Shown here: piece by piece, positions 48,178 to 59,285 of the stretch
How positions within the stretch are numbered: position 1 is the stretch's first letter
How the letters are laid out: every line of letters starts with the position of its first letter
Origin: Globodera rostochiensis
Lineage: Eukaryota; Nematoda; Chromadorea; Rhabditida; Heteroderidae
Direction of reading: 5' to 3'
Assembly: GCA_018350325.1 (NCBI GenBank)
Contig: JAEVLN010000016.1
Location: 2,159,682-2,223,681 of the forward strand
DNA length: 64,000 nt
Program-made: the position numbers and the translations under genes
The notes under the pieces: generated by a model
Seen by the model: only the letters and a program-made list of their open reading frames with translations
Database searches by the model: none
What the model was told of the DNA's origin: nothing

Positions 48178-48499
48178 TGTTCGGGTGAAAGCACCCGACG
48201 ACATTCAAACCCATTTATCTGTTTGTTGCCCTCCCACCATTTAGTCCTTCCTCTGACCCATTCCCTCCATTGTTTATGGGTGTCTGCCCTCCCACTACGG
48301 AGTCAGACACACCCCCGTTTTGCATTACCTGTGACCTATGAGTTATTGGTCATTCATTCCCTTTTTACTTATTGTTTGATGCAGTCGAATTGACTGCATC
48401 TTATCTCCTTCTGTCGACCTTTTATTTGTTTGGCAATAAACGTATTTTATTATAACTGTTCGGCCATTTGACTATTCCCGGCCTTACCCGGACCGAACA
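48178..48499 (+). repeat. 5' LTR of a Gypsy-like retrotransposon
   Basis: The block starts TGTTCGG and ends CCGAACA, the inverted ends expected of an LTR (322 bp), and G+C jumps relative to the flank. A hairpin, TCGGGTG-AAAG-CACCCGA (48181-48198), opens it. A second perfect hairpin, GATGCAGTC-GAATT-GACTGCATC, is at 48378-48400. AATAAA at 48435-48440 is a polyadenylation signal. Immediately after the end, TGGCGACGCCCG (48503-48514) is placed where a primer-binding site belongs. No second LTR was found in the window, and target duplication cannot be tested. Confidence 0.78.
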
Positions 48500-48797
48500 G
48501 ATTGGCGACGCCCGTTCTGAATTCGAACAGAAACGGAAATAAAGCAATTGCGGACAGGTCCCGAATTGCCGTACTACACTCGTCGGACCAAAAACATTTC
48601 ATCGTTTTCAACCCGTTTAATCCGCTAGGTGCGGTTAAACGTGATTCGTCAAAAACCGAGTATACCCTAGGCGGGAGAAAGGTCTGCCATGTGCAGTTAA
48701 TCTTCATTCTACAGAAAAATCCGCTAGGTGCGGTTTTTCCAACAAGTTCAACAAGGAAAGAATCCGCCGGGCGCGGTCAACAAACAATCAATAAAGG
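48500..48797 (+). promoter_or_regulatory. Retrotransposon leader with three repeated hairpins
   Basis: Between LTR and gag lie three copies of a short stem-loop. CCGC-TAGGT-GCGG occurs at 48622-48634 and 48721-48733, and CCGC-CGGGC-GCGG at 48764-48776, each preceded by AAT or AT. The stem is kept while the loop changes in the third copy, which suggests selection on RNA structure, for example packaging or translation control. The leader is open in one frame from a TTG, but coding use is unlikely. Confidence 0.6.
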
Positions 48798-49934
48798 ATG
48801 ACGCAACCAAATATCGATCAGCTCATCAAATTGCTAACGCAGCAGCAACAGCAGATGGACCAACAGCAAAAATTGGTGCAACAGCAATCGCAACAGATTG
48901 CTCAATTGCTCACCAACGCACCGGCCGCTGGGCAGCCCACCAGTCAGGCTGCAATCACTATCCCAGCGCTGCCGGACGTTTCAATGTTTGAGCCCAGCGA
49001 CGAGAAAAGCCGAGTCACGGAATGGCTCGATCGCTTCAAATTCGCGCTCGACTGTGCTGCTCCTTCGGCAACGGACGAGACGAAAGTCAAATGTCTCATG
49101 AATAAAATGAGCGAACTCGCTTTTAGCGAGTACAGCCGTTCCGTGTTGCCGGCTGTCGTTACAGACTTCAATTTCGCAACCACGATTCAGAAACTCGAGA
49201 AATTATTTGCCAAGCCCCAGTCAATTTTCATCGACAGGTACGAATGCCTGAAAGCGATGAGGGGAGAGGGTGAGGAGTTTCGCCAATTCATTAACCGACA
49301 CAAAAAGCTTCTGTCGGACTTCAAATTCGACGAATTGAAGAAGGAACAATTTTATTGCCTAATGCTGTTGACCTCATTGAAGTCACACAGCGACGCTGCA
49401 TTGCGCCAACGCATTCTGGTAAAGCTCGCGGCGGATGGCGCAAATGTCAGGTACGACGGCGTAGTTGAGGATCTGATCAATTATCAGTCCACAATCTCCG
49501 AGGCACGGGCACTTGAAGTGCCGAATTTTTCACGAAATGTGAACGCCGTGCAGCAGAAAAGGAGACCATACGCCACGGCCACCGATAATCAAGGAAAAAG
49601 GGGTTGGAAACCCACCCCAATCAACAAGAAATGCTGGCGTTGTGGAGGTGAACACCGGCCCGACAATTGTCTGCACAAAACCGCAAAATGCTGCAAGTGC
49701 CATTTTCCCGGGCATCTCAACACCCAATGCGACAGCGTGCAAGCGTGGCGAAAGCAATTGCACTCCAAGCCTTGGAATAAGCGGGTCGGCCACCTCCGAA
49801 TTGGAATGGCATACCGGCCGATCAACGCATTATCATTACTGAAAGTCGAAATATTGCTGAACCAAACGCCCGTCCACGTCTACCTCGACACTGGCTCTGA
49901 CGCAAATGTCATTGATGAGCGGTGTATAAAATAA
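48798..49934 (+). CDS. gag: Gag with start of protease, truncated retrotransposon
   Basis: 378 residues from a clear ATG. A Gln-rich coiled-coil start (residues about 8-40) is followed by a capsid-like helical domain (about 60-245, FEPSDEKSRVTEWLDRFKF near its start), a basic Arg/Lys linker and two zinc knuckles: C-x2-C-x3-H-x4-C from residue 279 and C-x2-C-x4-H-x4-C just after. The aspartic protease begins with YLDTGSDANVID, Asp364-Thr-Gly being the catalytic triad. The frame stops 11 residues after the triad, where the DNA switches abruptly to A/T-rich host sequence. The rest of protease, reverse transcriptase, RNase H, integrase and 3' LTR are absent. The layout fits Gypsy-type Gag of nematodes (DUF7083-like); the family call is from memory of the pattern. 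The element cannot move on its own. Confidence 0.85.
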   Translation: MTQPNIDQLIKLLTQQQQQMDQQQKLVQQQSQQIAQLLTNAPAAGQPTSQAAITIPALPDVSMFEPSDEKSRVTEWLDRFKFALDCAAPSATDETKVKCLMNKMSELAFSEYSRSVLPAVVTDFNFATTIQKLEKLFAKPQSIFIDRYECLKAMRGEGEEFRQFINRHKKLLSDFKFDELKKEQFYCLMLLTSLKSHSDAALRQRILVKLAADGANVRYDGVVEDLINYQSTISEARALEVPNFSRNVNAVQQKRRPYATATDNQGKRGWKPTPINKKCWRCGGEHRPDNCLHKTAKCCKCHFPGHLNTQCDSVQAWRKQLHSKPWNKRVGHLRIGMAYRPINALSLLKVEILLNQTPVHVYLDTGSDANVIDERCIK

Positions 49935-52165
49935 TTGTATTGGGTCTCACATAATAAAAGCATTTTATCATATGCTACTTCATAATTTTATGTAAACCTT
50001 ATTTTAAAAATTGCAATTTTTTGGTATTGATCAATTTTGGGTTTCAAATTTAAGGGGTCTAAATTTCTAGTGTCTCCCCATCGGCACACAAATTTTTTTC
50101 AGCTTTTTGATATTAATTTACAATTTAAATTAATAAATTGTTTTTAAACCTTGTTTGAATGTACTTTATTTTGTTTCTTTGATTTTAAATTTTAATTGTA
50201 AAATAAATGTAATCCTTTATTTATGCGAACCATAAATGCACTCCTGTTTTAAAAACAGATTAAGCTGATCACTAAAAGTCTTTTTTACTTTATTTATGTT
50301 GAATCAAATAATAATTATCTGTTATACATTGCTTTAATTTTCAATTTTAAATTTCTAATTTAAAAAACAAATTTTTATTTTTGATTTAGTTTTTTGAGTT
50401 TTATGTTAATAATTTTTATCTTGCTTTTTACTGTATCAAAAACAGGTTAGCGTGGGTCCCTCTTTATCGCATCAAGATCTGTCTTCATTTCTGTCATGCT
50501 CTTCTTTAATCTTTGATATCTTTCATTATCTAACTATGTTTGAAAACAAATGATTATTAACGGTCTGAAATTGGCTTTTATTTTATTTCATTTTCTCTTT
50601 TATGTTTTAATTCGAAACCAGTATCATTATCTTCTTAAAAGTCTTTAAAAAAATTATTGTAATTGAAATTGCCGCATTTAAATTTTACATATACACTTAA
50701 TTCGAACACAATGTATAATTTTGTTAAAGATTAATTCTAAGGTCAATTAAATTCGCTTATTTTATTTTAGGTAATTCAAGGGCATAGAGAATTCTTTACC
50801 GGTGAGAAGGTTTTGGTGCTCTTCATTGAAAATAGTTTCAAATTTAATTTATAAAATTATGAAAATAATTGGTGTTGATGCTTATGCGTGCAATTTTATA
50901 AAAGTTAAGTAAATTAATATCTTTCCTATTAATATTAATCTGGCGATGCGATAAATCATTTTTAATCTTTTTAGATTTGTGCTTTATATCCATCGTTCAA
51001 TATTGTTGGAGAAAGTTGCAAATGAGTAAATCATGTTTAATTTAAATTTATTAATAATGACAAAATTATTATTTAAATTACTAAAAAAGATTATTAATAA
51101 CTATTTAATTTTAATCATTTTCATTAATATTTATTTATAATTTTCTAATTTTACAAATTGCATCAAATTGTTGTTAATAAGTTTTGGAAAACATTTTTGC
51201 TATAATAGCACGTCGCATAACACCGTTTAGCTTAATAAATGTTTTTATTTTTTGGGCCACATTTTATCTTAATTTTTTTCATTGATTTACTGTGAATTTC
51301 TATAAATTGTTAATTTTTTAAATTTCGAATAAAGTTTTTTAATGTTGATAAAACATTTGGGTCTTATTACTCGGATTTTTTTCGCTTTTTTAATATTTTT
51401 ATATTAAAGTTTGTCTAGAGAAATCTGCAGAAGGATGTTTCTTCCAAGGTCATGCTAAAATGCAGCACAATTTTTTCCTTCATCCTCTTAACCTTTTTAT
51501 TTATTTCCATTTATCCAGATAAAAGATATCCCTTTAAATCCTTAAAATATATTTTAAAGACAATTTTAAATTTAATAAAGCAGCAATTCTATTTCTTGGA
51601 TATTTTATAAGCTCTATTAGTGATTTAGATTTTCCGGATATCAAAAAAAAAATTACATTTATAATAAATTCTTTTCAATTTAGCATTGTTTGATTTTTGT
51701 GTTAAATTTATGATAACAGATGTGTATCAATTTTACATATGTGTGAATATTTTTTTACATCGAATTTAAATCTTGACCTCGACCCAGTCGTGATATCTAG
51801 GCATAGGTTTCTTATCAGCCAGCTAGTTAACAAATTGTAAACCCAACTTTATTATTGTTCGAATTGTGTCACTTTTTAGCAGCTTTTTATTTACATGTTT
51901 GGTCAAGATTAAAGATTTATATTGAAGTTTTGTTCGGTTTGCTCCCAATGTGTTTAAAAACGGCTCGTCTTGCACAATGTATGCCCCATTATTTTATTTT
52001 ATTTTCAAACTGATGCCACAATTTTTATTCAAATATTATTTTGGATAATAGAGAAAAAAAAATTTAACGATGAATTTGTATCCAATTAATTGCGATTAAC
52101 TTTTTATTTTCTGAATTTTATAAAACGCTTCAAAAATTGCGTCAGCATTGTTTTTCTTAAAGAAC
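49935..52165. other. AT-rich stretch, no gene supported
   Basis: Starts at the retrotransposon break. GC-richer patches (50440-50520, 51415-51490, 51775-51830, 51930-51990) are short with stops in most frames. Otherwise A/T-rich. Confidence 0.4.
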
Positions 52166-52412
52166 ATGGCGGTATATTACGGGGTCTGTAATTCCCGTAC
52201 AATAAATATCATAATAATTTGTCTATATGTCAGCTTTCACTTTTTTGCATGTCTTAAATAAAGATGCGCGAATGATATATAATTTGATAACAAAAAAAAA
52301 CTAATTTAAAATTATAGTTTTGACAATAATAACTATTTTTCTTTTTATATTTTAGTGGCCCAAAGCCCTAGTCGATTTATCTCTACATGCGAGAATCGAC
52401 CCGCATAACTGA
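52166..52412 (+). other. Possible two-exon mini-gene or exon pair
   Basis: ATG at 52166 (AACATGG context) opens MAVYYG. A weak donor could lie at 52184 (GTCTGT). A good acceptor, TTTTTATATTTTAG, ends at 52355. The next block reads WPKALVDLSLHARIDPHN and stops at TGA. The acceptor and the second block are convincing; the first exon and donor are guesses, and without splicing the first block continues as a hydrophobic 34-codon frame. The 99 bases before the acceptor recur at 53219-53318. Confidence 0.25.
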
Positions 52413-53318
52413 CAGATTGCTTTGTCGTTAATAGTTGCAAAATATTGCCAAATCTGTGACATATCACCTTTTAATTCAACATATTTTGTCTTGCGGGGAT
52501 CTTTGTTCCTTGGCTCTGATTTAATTTATTATATATTTAAGTATACTCAGTTTTATAAATACATAAATATTTCCCATCTTTTATTTTAATGTTGCCATTA
52601 TTTAATGGTCTTTTATTTGATTACAATGTTTTATTACTAAATTTTTGACCTTCACTCTTGTTTATGAACCTTTTGTCTTTTATATTTAGTTAATAATTTT
52701 CTATAACTATTTTTATATACTTTAGTCGATGCATCGTGTAAATCTATATTAAAAAAAATTTGTATTTTATTAAATAAAATATTTTTTAGCAATATGTAGA
52801 CAGAACAAAACTTCAATGTCTGTGATTTTTTAAATGTATACTTGTTTTTTCGCTTTTTTGAGATTTTTTAAAATCTATTTTTTTGGGGTTTTTTTGTTTT
52901 ATTTTTATATGAAGTCCATTCAGTTTATAATTAATTGTATGTTTAAATTTATTCAAGTTTGACCCAGTCCCGTAACAACTAAAAATCGTTAAAAGCGCTT
53001 CAACAATTAAAAATGGTGGTTTAAATAATCGTCTATCTAATGAACAGTTTCTATTATAATAGTACAAATTCTTCTTGCTCGTATTTTCGCCAAACCCTGT
53101 TTGAAGGTTTAATAGGCACTGTTTGTAATTTTAGTGTTTTCTTATACTTTATTAATTAGTAATTTACTATCAATTTATATTAAACAGATATCAGGTTTTA
53201 CTTTATAACAATTTGCCATTAATAAAGAAGCGCGAATGATATATAATGTGTTAACAAAAAAAAATTAGTTTAAAATTAAAGTTTTGACAAGAATACTATT
53301 TTTCTTTTCATATTTTTA
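52257..53318 (+). repeat. Direct repeat pair, ~99 bp, 962 bp apart
   Basis: 52257-52355 and 53219-53318 share GCGCGAATGATATATAAT, GTTTTGACAA and the following T-rich tail with few changes. The first copy ends in a splice-acceptor-like TTTTAG followed by a coding-like block. The second has lost the AG, but 25 bases later another coding-like block (LFGTRWYISRNSQINLFSN) begins. This may be a duplicated intron end. Confidence 0.7.
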
Positions 53319-54036
53319 ACATCGCTTAACTTTTATAATTTTATTCGGCACCCGCTGGTATATCAGCCGAAACTCTCAAATCAATTTATTCAGTAATTGC
53401 ACAAAAATTAACAGCCATGTTTCTCATTCTAATAATATTTATTTAATTATATAGTTTTTTTTATTTAAAGATAGATTTTTAGGCAGAGGTATATTATTTT
53501 ACTGTCAAATTAAAGATTTTGCCTATTTATTGTTTATAATTAATTCATATTGAGTAACATTGTGTCTTCATTAAATATTTTTGAAATTTAACAATTTTCC
53601 TCTTTTTTTTTGTATTTTTCAAATTAATTATTATATATTATTTTATTACTAACGTTTATTGCATATAAAAAATTGATGCATTTGATAAATATATTTGAAC
53701 CTTTATGTAAGAAGCTTTTGATTTTGCAATAATAAAATTTTATAAATTACCTCAAAAAAAATTTGGTTGTCAATTTGCGCAAGTCTGCACATAAATAAAT
53801 GCTCATTGAAGTTGAAATTTTTATTTAACAGGAAAAAATAATTTTGTTTTATTATCCAAAACAGCCGTTTATGTAATATAGGCCTGGGATAATTTGTACG
53901 TCGGTTAACCGAATCGAAACCGAAAACCGGCTTTTTTACTTACCCTTTGACTAGAATGGCTCGCTTCAATTCGCAATGAGCATTTCTGTAATTTTAAATT
54001 ATAATATGCTAATAAAACCAACAATTAAAAATATAT
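53319..54036. other. AT-rich stretch with a palindromic patch
   Basis: GGCCTGGGATAATTTGTACG (53881-53900) is followed by TCGGTTAACCGAATCGAAAC, containing the palindrome CGGTTAACCG. This resembles the outer part of a transposon end, but I found no inverted partner. Otherwise A/T-rich. Confidence 0.35.
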
Positions 54037-55004
54037 GTTACTTTTTTGAACATTTTATTTTTTGAAGAAATAGTGTGCTAAAAAGAGAGAGTCAGATGGC
54101 TAGAGTAATTTGATCATCAACGCAAGACCCATCTAATAATTTTTTAGTTACTTTTTTGAACATTTTATTTTTTGAAGAAATAGTGTGCTAAAAAGAGAGA
54201 GTCAGATGGCTAGAGTAATTTGGTCATCAACGCACCCCATCTAATAATTTTTTAATTACTTTTTTGAAAATTTTATTTTTTGAAGAAATAGTGTGCTAAA
54301 AAGAGAGAGTCAGACGGTTAGACTAATTTGGTCATCAACGCACCCCATTAATAATTTTTTAATTACTTTTTTGAACTTTTTATTTTTGAAGAAATAGGTG
54401 GTAAAAAGAGAGAGTCAGACGGTTAGAGTAATTTGGACATCAACGCACCCCATTTAATAATTTTTAGTTACTTTTTTGAAAATTTTATTTTTTGAAGAAA
54501 TAGTGTGCAAAAAGAGAGAGTCAGTGTGCTAAAAAGAGAGAGTCAGACGGTTAGAGTAATTTGGTCATCAACGCACCCCATCTAAAAAATATTTTAGTTA
54601 TTTTTTTGAACATTTTATTTTTTGAAGAAATATTGTGCTAAAAAGAGAGAGTCAGACGGTTAGAGTAATTTGGACATCAACGCACCCCATCTAAAAATTA
54701 TTTTAGTTATTTTTTTGAACATTTTATTTTTTGAAGAAATAGTGTGCTAAAAAGAGAGAGTCAGACGGTTAGAGTAATTTTTTTAAACATTTTATTTTTC
54801 GAAGAAATAGTGTGCTAAAAAGATAGAGTCAGACGGTTAGAGTAATTTGGTCATCAACGCATCCCATCTAATAATTTTTTGGTTACTTTTTTGAACATTT
54901 TATTTTTTGAAGAAATAGTGTGCTAAAAAGATAGAGTCAGACGGTTAGAGTAATTTGGTCATCAACGCACCCATCTAATAATTTTTTAGTTACTTTTTTG
55001 AACA
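54037..55004 (-). repeat. Minisatellite array B, inverted, ~9 copies
   Basis: The same ~108-bp unit as 16383-18084 but in reverse complement: GAAGAAATAGTGTGCTAAAA, AGAGAGAGTCAGACGGTTAG, AGTAATTTGGTCATCAACGC, ACCCCATCTAATAATTTTTT and so on. Units are more irregular than in array A: one contains an internal duplication (54505-54545), one lacks its second half (54781), and several lose single bases. No open frame abuts it. Together with array A it makes a long-range inverted repeat with about 36 kb between. Confidence 0.95.
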
Positions 55005-56320
55005 GTAATATAAATTTTTATAAATCTTTGATATCAATTATTTTTAATGTTTTATTGAATTTATTAATTATTGTCAAACATTGTTTTTCAAGCATACCGT
55101 AACATTTATTTTTAATTTTATTATATTATCACATTTAAGATCGCTTTTTTTAGCAAAGGATTTGGCAGCATGATACTTTTTGTACCTTAGACTGTTTCCA
55201 TCAGAGCAGTCAAAAAAATTAATATTGATCAAAAGCTTGTTCTTATCATAAGCTTTATTTATTTTTTTATTTTTTATACAATTAAAAAAAAAGATTTTAT
55301 GAATTCAGTTTAAATGCATTATGGTATATTGTTATTTTTAAAAGATAAAATAAGTGGTTATTTTATATTTTTATTAATTCCCGGACTGTCGATAAGTCAA
55401 AAAGTAAACCAAAATCATTAGTTTCAACGTTATTTTCCCATTTATTGGTTTGTTTTGTCTAAAGAATCGATCATAATGTTTGGAAAGTCTCGATGCTTCC
55501 ACACGAAGTTTGTTATGAATAGCTTTGTTAGGCTCCCAATATTTAGTCCTATTCTTTCTAAATAAGAATACATATGCTTCAAATATAAACTATATTTATT
55601 ATCTAATTTGAAGTTTTATTGTTTACGACCATTTTCGTATAAATGCCCTCTTTTAGTGGCTAATGCCACAATTTTAAAAATTAGCCACATTTTCACACTT
55701 GCCACTAGTTTGACACCTTTTTGAACTTTGCCAATTTCATTATTTTTAAGAAAAAATTAAACAGTCATTTTTATTAATAATAAAGCAAATGTATGTTTAA
55801 AATTTAAATGCATATTTAAAAGATAATTATCTTAAATTTATAATAAATTTTGAATAGTTGCGACAAATTATTTTACATCTATACACATTTAATTAGTTAT
55901 ATACATCAGAATAAAGAAAAAAAATTCATTACTAAAAAATATTGAATTGAAACTTTAAATATGATTTATACAATCTAATTTTATTATACTTTTTGTATTT
56001 TTTAATAATAAAAAATCAATTAATGTACACGACTAGGAAAAGGAAGCACCTCACAGCGGCTAAATATAACGAACAAAATTTATTAGCTGCATACTACTGT
56101 AAAAAAATTTGATTTTTCTTTAATTCACTGAATACAACCAAAATAATGACCAAGTTATAGTCATCTCGAAATGCAACCGGTCTGAAAAAACTCAAATTAT
56201 ACAACTCAATTTTTGTTTATTTAAAGTTTGTAATAATTCTTCAATATAAACTTTTCGTTTGAGTCAGCATAAAAAATTTTATTTTCAAAACATTTTTATA
56301 ATTTATTCGATTATCGAGAG
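55005..56320. other. AT-rich stretch, no gene seen
   Basis: No supported frame or element. Minor GC-richer patches near 55380-55400, 55480-55560 and 56040-56100. Confidence 0.4.
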
Positions 56321-56376
56321 AAGAGCGAGATACTTTCAAATATTTGTTAAGAGCGAGATACTTTCAAATATTTGTT
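56321..56376 (+). repeat. Perfect 28-bp tandem duplication
   Basis: Two identical adjoining copies beginning AAGAGCGAGATACTTTCAAA. A recent small tandem duplication. Confidence 0.85.
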
Positions 56377-56677
56377 AATCTAAAGGAAAAACAGCTGAAC
56401 AACTAAAAAGTACAAATAATGAATGCAAAACTAACAAGGTGAAGTGCCACCTTTATAATTAAATAAATTGTTAATTATGTTGCATTTTTTACACAATTTG
56501 GAGAGTTGATTTTATGACAAATAAAATAGTTTGGTGTTAATACTAAATGGTTAAATTTTTTTAATATTCATAATTAACGAAACAAATAATTAATATTCAC
56601 GTAAATATAAACATCTTGTATAAAATCTATTTTATTCTGACCTTGCTCGTAGAACTCGTATATATTTATTTTAATTT

Positions 56678-56935
56678 TTAACCAAACATTGAATTTCTAC
56701 ACATAAATCGGCCCCATACTAAATATTCAAAAAACAAAATAACAAAAGGGAAAATTAATGATACATATTGATTGATCCCTTGAAGTACGATCAAAAGCCA
56801 AACTATACTGACAGTCAGAAAAGCCAGAGGTTTAAATATAATAAACATCACAGAAGCGCTCAAATGAATCAAGGAATATAGACATAAGTCGCCAATTGAT
56901 TTTTGGTATTTCAAGATGGCCAAGGACTGATGCAC
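56678..56935 (-). CDS. 85-codon membrane-protein open frame
   Basis: Open from GTG to TAA on the minus strand; the first ATG inside is at residue 30. The start reads HQSLAILKYQKSIGDLCLYS. Two to three hydrophobic segments follow (about residues 26-50 and 58-74), and it ends WGRFMCRNSMFG. The alternating polar and hydrophobic pattern resembles part of a multi-span receptor or transporter exon. The C-terminal Arg/Cys/Asn residues and low share of Lys/Asn runs argue against pure A/T noise. No family recognised and no splice partner located. It could also be a relic exon. Confidence 0.42.
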   Translation of the reverse strand: MHQSLAILKYQKSIGDLCLYSLIHLSASVMFIIFKPLAFLTVSIVWLLIVLQGINQYVSLIFPFVILFFEYLVWGRFMCRNSMFG

Positions 56936-59141
56936 GATTTATAGCCTTTATTATTTTATTTATAGTTCTAAGTATTATTTGATTTATTAATTAAATTCCT
57001 AATTGCCTATACATTAAAAAGTCAAACACATCTAATTATAAAGAATTTTATTTAAAATAAACAAAATAAAATAATATAAAAATAGTCATATGTAAAAAAA
57101 AAAAATTAAAAAGTACTAAACTCACCAAACTTAACAATAATTATATATAATTGTAAACAAAAAGGTAAAAAATTAATTGGAATGTTCAGAAAAACAATAA
57201 ACTTCTTAATTAAAAAACAGTTTTATAAGGTTACCAACGATGGAGGAATTCCTTTTCCGTTAAATTCCTTTAAAATACAAAATAAAAACCAAATTTTAAC
57301 TCTAAGATTTAATTCTATTCTAGTTATATAAATAGTTTAAAAATATTTTAATAAAACATAAGGTAAAAATTGGCCAAAAGGACTTTGCTTAAACATGAAT
57401 TTCGCAGAGAACGGAGGCACTAACATCTATAAAGCCTGTCTACGCAAGAGCTGATAGCGCCTTCTGTTCGCACTGAACAATTCGCGATTGGAGGTGTGTT
57501 ATATTAAATAGTATTTATAAGTAGATACAAAAATTTGCGAATATTTTCGGCCAAACTACATAAAAACGACAAAAATACAAAATAGCACAGCGGGGATTAC
57601 AAAAATCCAAACGATTATAACACCAAATGAATTTTCAAATTAAGCTTATAACTTCCTAGACTATCGCACCCAGAAAATTCCAAAATCAGAAAAAATGTGT
57701 TGCTATGAAACGACACATGTTCTCATTAACGGGCCTTGTTTAAAACGTTCTCTGGAAAATTAAAGTTAAAATTATAATATCAATAAGGTTTTTAAAAAAA
57801 AATTATTTTAAACTCAATAATTAATTTAAACATATATTTTAAAATGGATTTTAAATAGTTTTTGAAAAAAATTAAAAAATACCCTAAAAAAATTTAAACT
57901 GTTATATTGTTCAATTAAAAATAAAACAATAGCATTAAAATATTATAAATACGATGAGCAAATAAAAAAAGGTTCAACCCTATAACTACAAAGCAGCTAA
58001 AATTTCTAATTTTTATTTTCTATTGCAATAAATCTGCTTATACATTAAAAATTTATTAAATTACTAAAAATTAAGCCAAACGACGATTATTTAAAATTTG
58101 ATAAATGCTGACGATTCCTTAAATATTTACATTTCAATTTTTAAATGACGATTACGGTTCAACCAATATTTGAAAAAGCAACTACTATAATGGAGACAGA
58201 AAATAGACTGCAGCACAAAGATGTACTTTGTTGCGAGCAAAACATTTATTAAGCAAAACATATCATAATAAGAAACTTTATTAAAAAATAATACTTTGTT
58301 AAATCCGGGATTATTAAGGCTGGGCCAGCTAATTCATACCAAAACTATATTTGAAGAAAATACTCGCTACAGTACCTACGGCCTGATTATTTGGATAAAT
58401 CTTAAAATAAATAAATAAATAAGTCCTCAGAATAATAAATTCTCACAATACGACCGCTAACATACAAACTAACACTAAGTTGGGAGTTGAGCTGAAGTAT
58501 TTAACTTTGTTGGGTTAAGTTCAATCAATCTACATTTTTGCCAAAGCTTTGATTACATCCATCGAAGAGAGAAACCGAGGACAAAAATAGTTTATTCAAA
58601 AAAAAATCTATGAACAAACAAATAATACTTTACAACGAAAATACAAACATAAATTCAAAACTTCTAATAAATAAATACTAACTACAATGAAATCAAAAAA
58701 ATAAAAACCAAACAAATCAAAACTGAACGGATTTACCCGAAGGGATGAACCATTAAAAAGATGTTAAAAATACAAATTATTCTTAAAGAATGCAAAATGT
58801 TTAATAAAATAAAATGCATTTTCGTTAGCTGTACAAATATAAAAGTTAAAAAAATTCTGCAAAATCGAAACCATTGAAGTTATTTTCTAAATTATTATTT
58901 AAAAAATTTTTGAGAAGTAAGGGCATCATTTAGGATAAAAAACTGCCAAAAAATTACAAAGATCATGGATTAGTGATGCCTCCAGAATCAAAGCATTTCC
59001 AGATGTTTGGCTAAAAGAACGATGCGACCCTCATCTGATCAATTGCGTGTAGATTCCGCTGATTGAACGTTTTCTTATCATCTAGGCTATTGACTTAACA
59101 ATTTGAAGGCGGCCATTTGAAAGTTGAGCAAAGGCTGACAA
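56936..59141. other. AT-rich stretch with small islets
   Basis: A block at 57393-57490 opens with ATG and reads MNFAENGGTNIYKACLRKS before TGA. It is short and isolated. Patches near 58310-58400 and 58975-59060 contain stops. Otherwise A/T-rich. Confidence 0.35.
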
Positions 59142-59285
59142 GATCAATCTTGCGAGTTCTCGATGATGCGTGCTGATTATGGACTTAGCCAGGGGTTACG
59201 CATAAAATGGATATTGAAGGAACATTTGTTCAGACGTTTTCTTAAATTAGTTCTAAAATTAGATCAGAAAAGCGCATATGGCTGA
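59142..59285 (+). other. Coding-like islet, 47 codons
   Basis: Between TGA codons the plus strand reads MMRADYGLSQGLRIKWILKE, then HLFRRFLKLVLKLDQKSAYG. A neighbouring frame just upstream (about 59105-59170) is also open and plausible (FEGGHLKVEQRLTRSILRVL), so the block may be a frameshifted coding relic. Basic, helical composition. Unknown family. Confidence 0.28.

Noticed and set aside
48450..49183. Minus-strand and alternative plus frames over the LTR, leader and gag
   Set aside because: Overlap a clear Gag frame with zinc knuckles and protease motif; the alternatives start at non-ATG codons and lack domains.
53881..53935. Transposon end with CGGTTAACCG palindrome
   Set aside because: No inverted partner or target duplication found within the neighbouring few kilobases.
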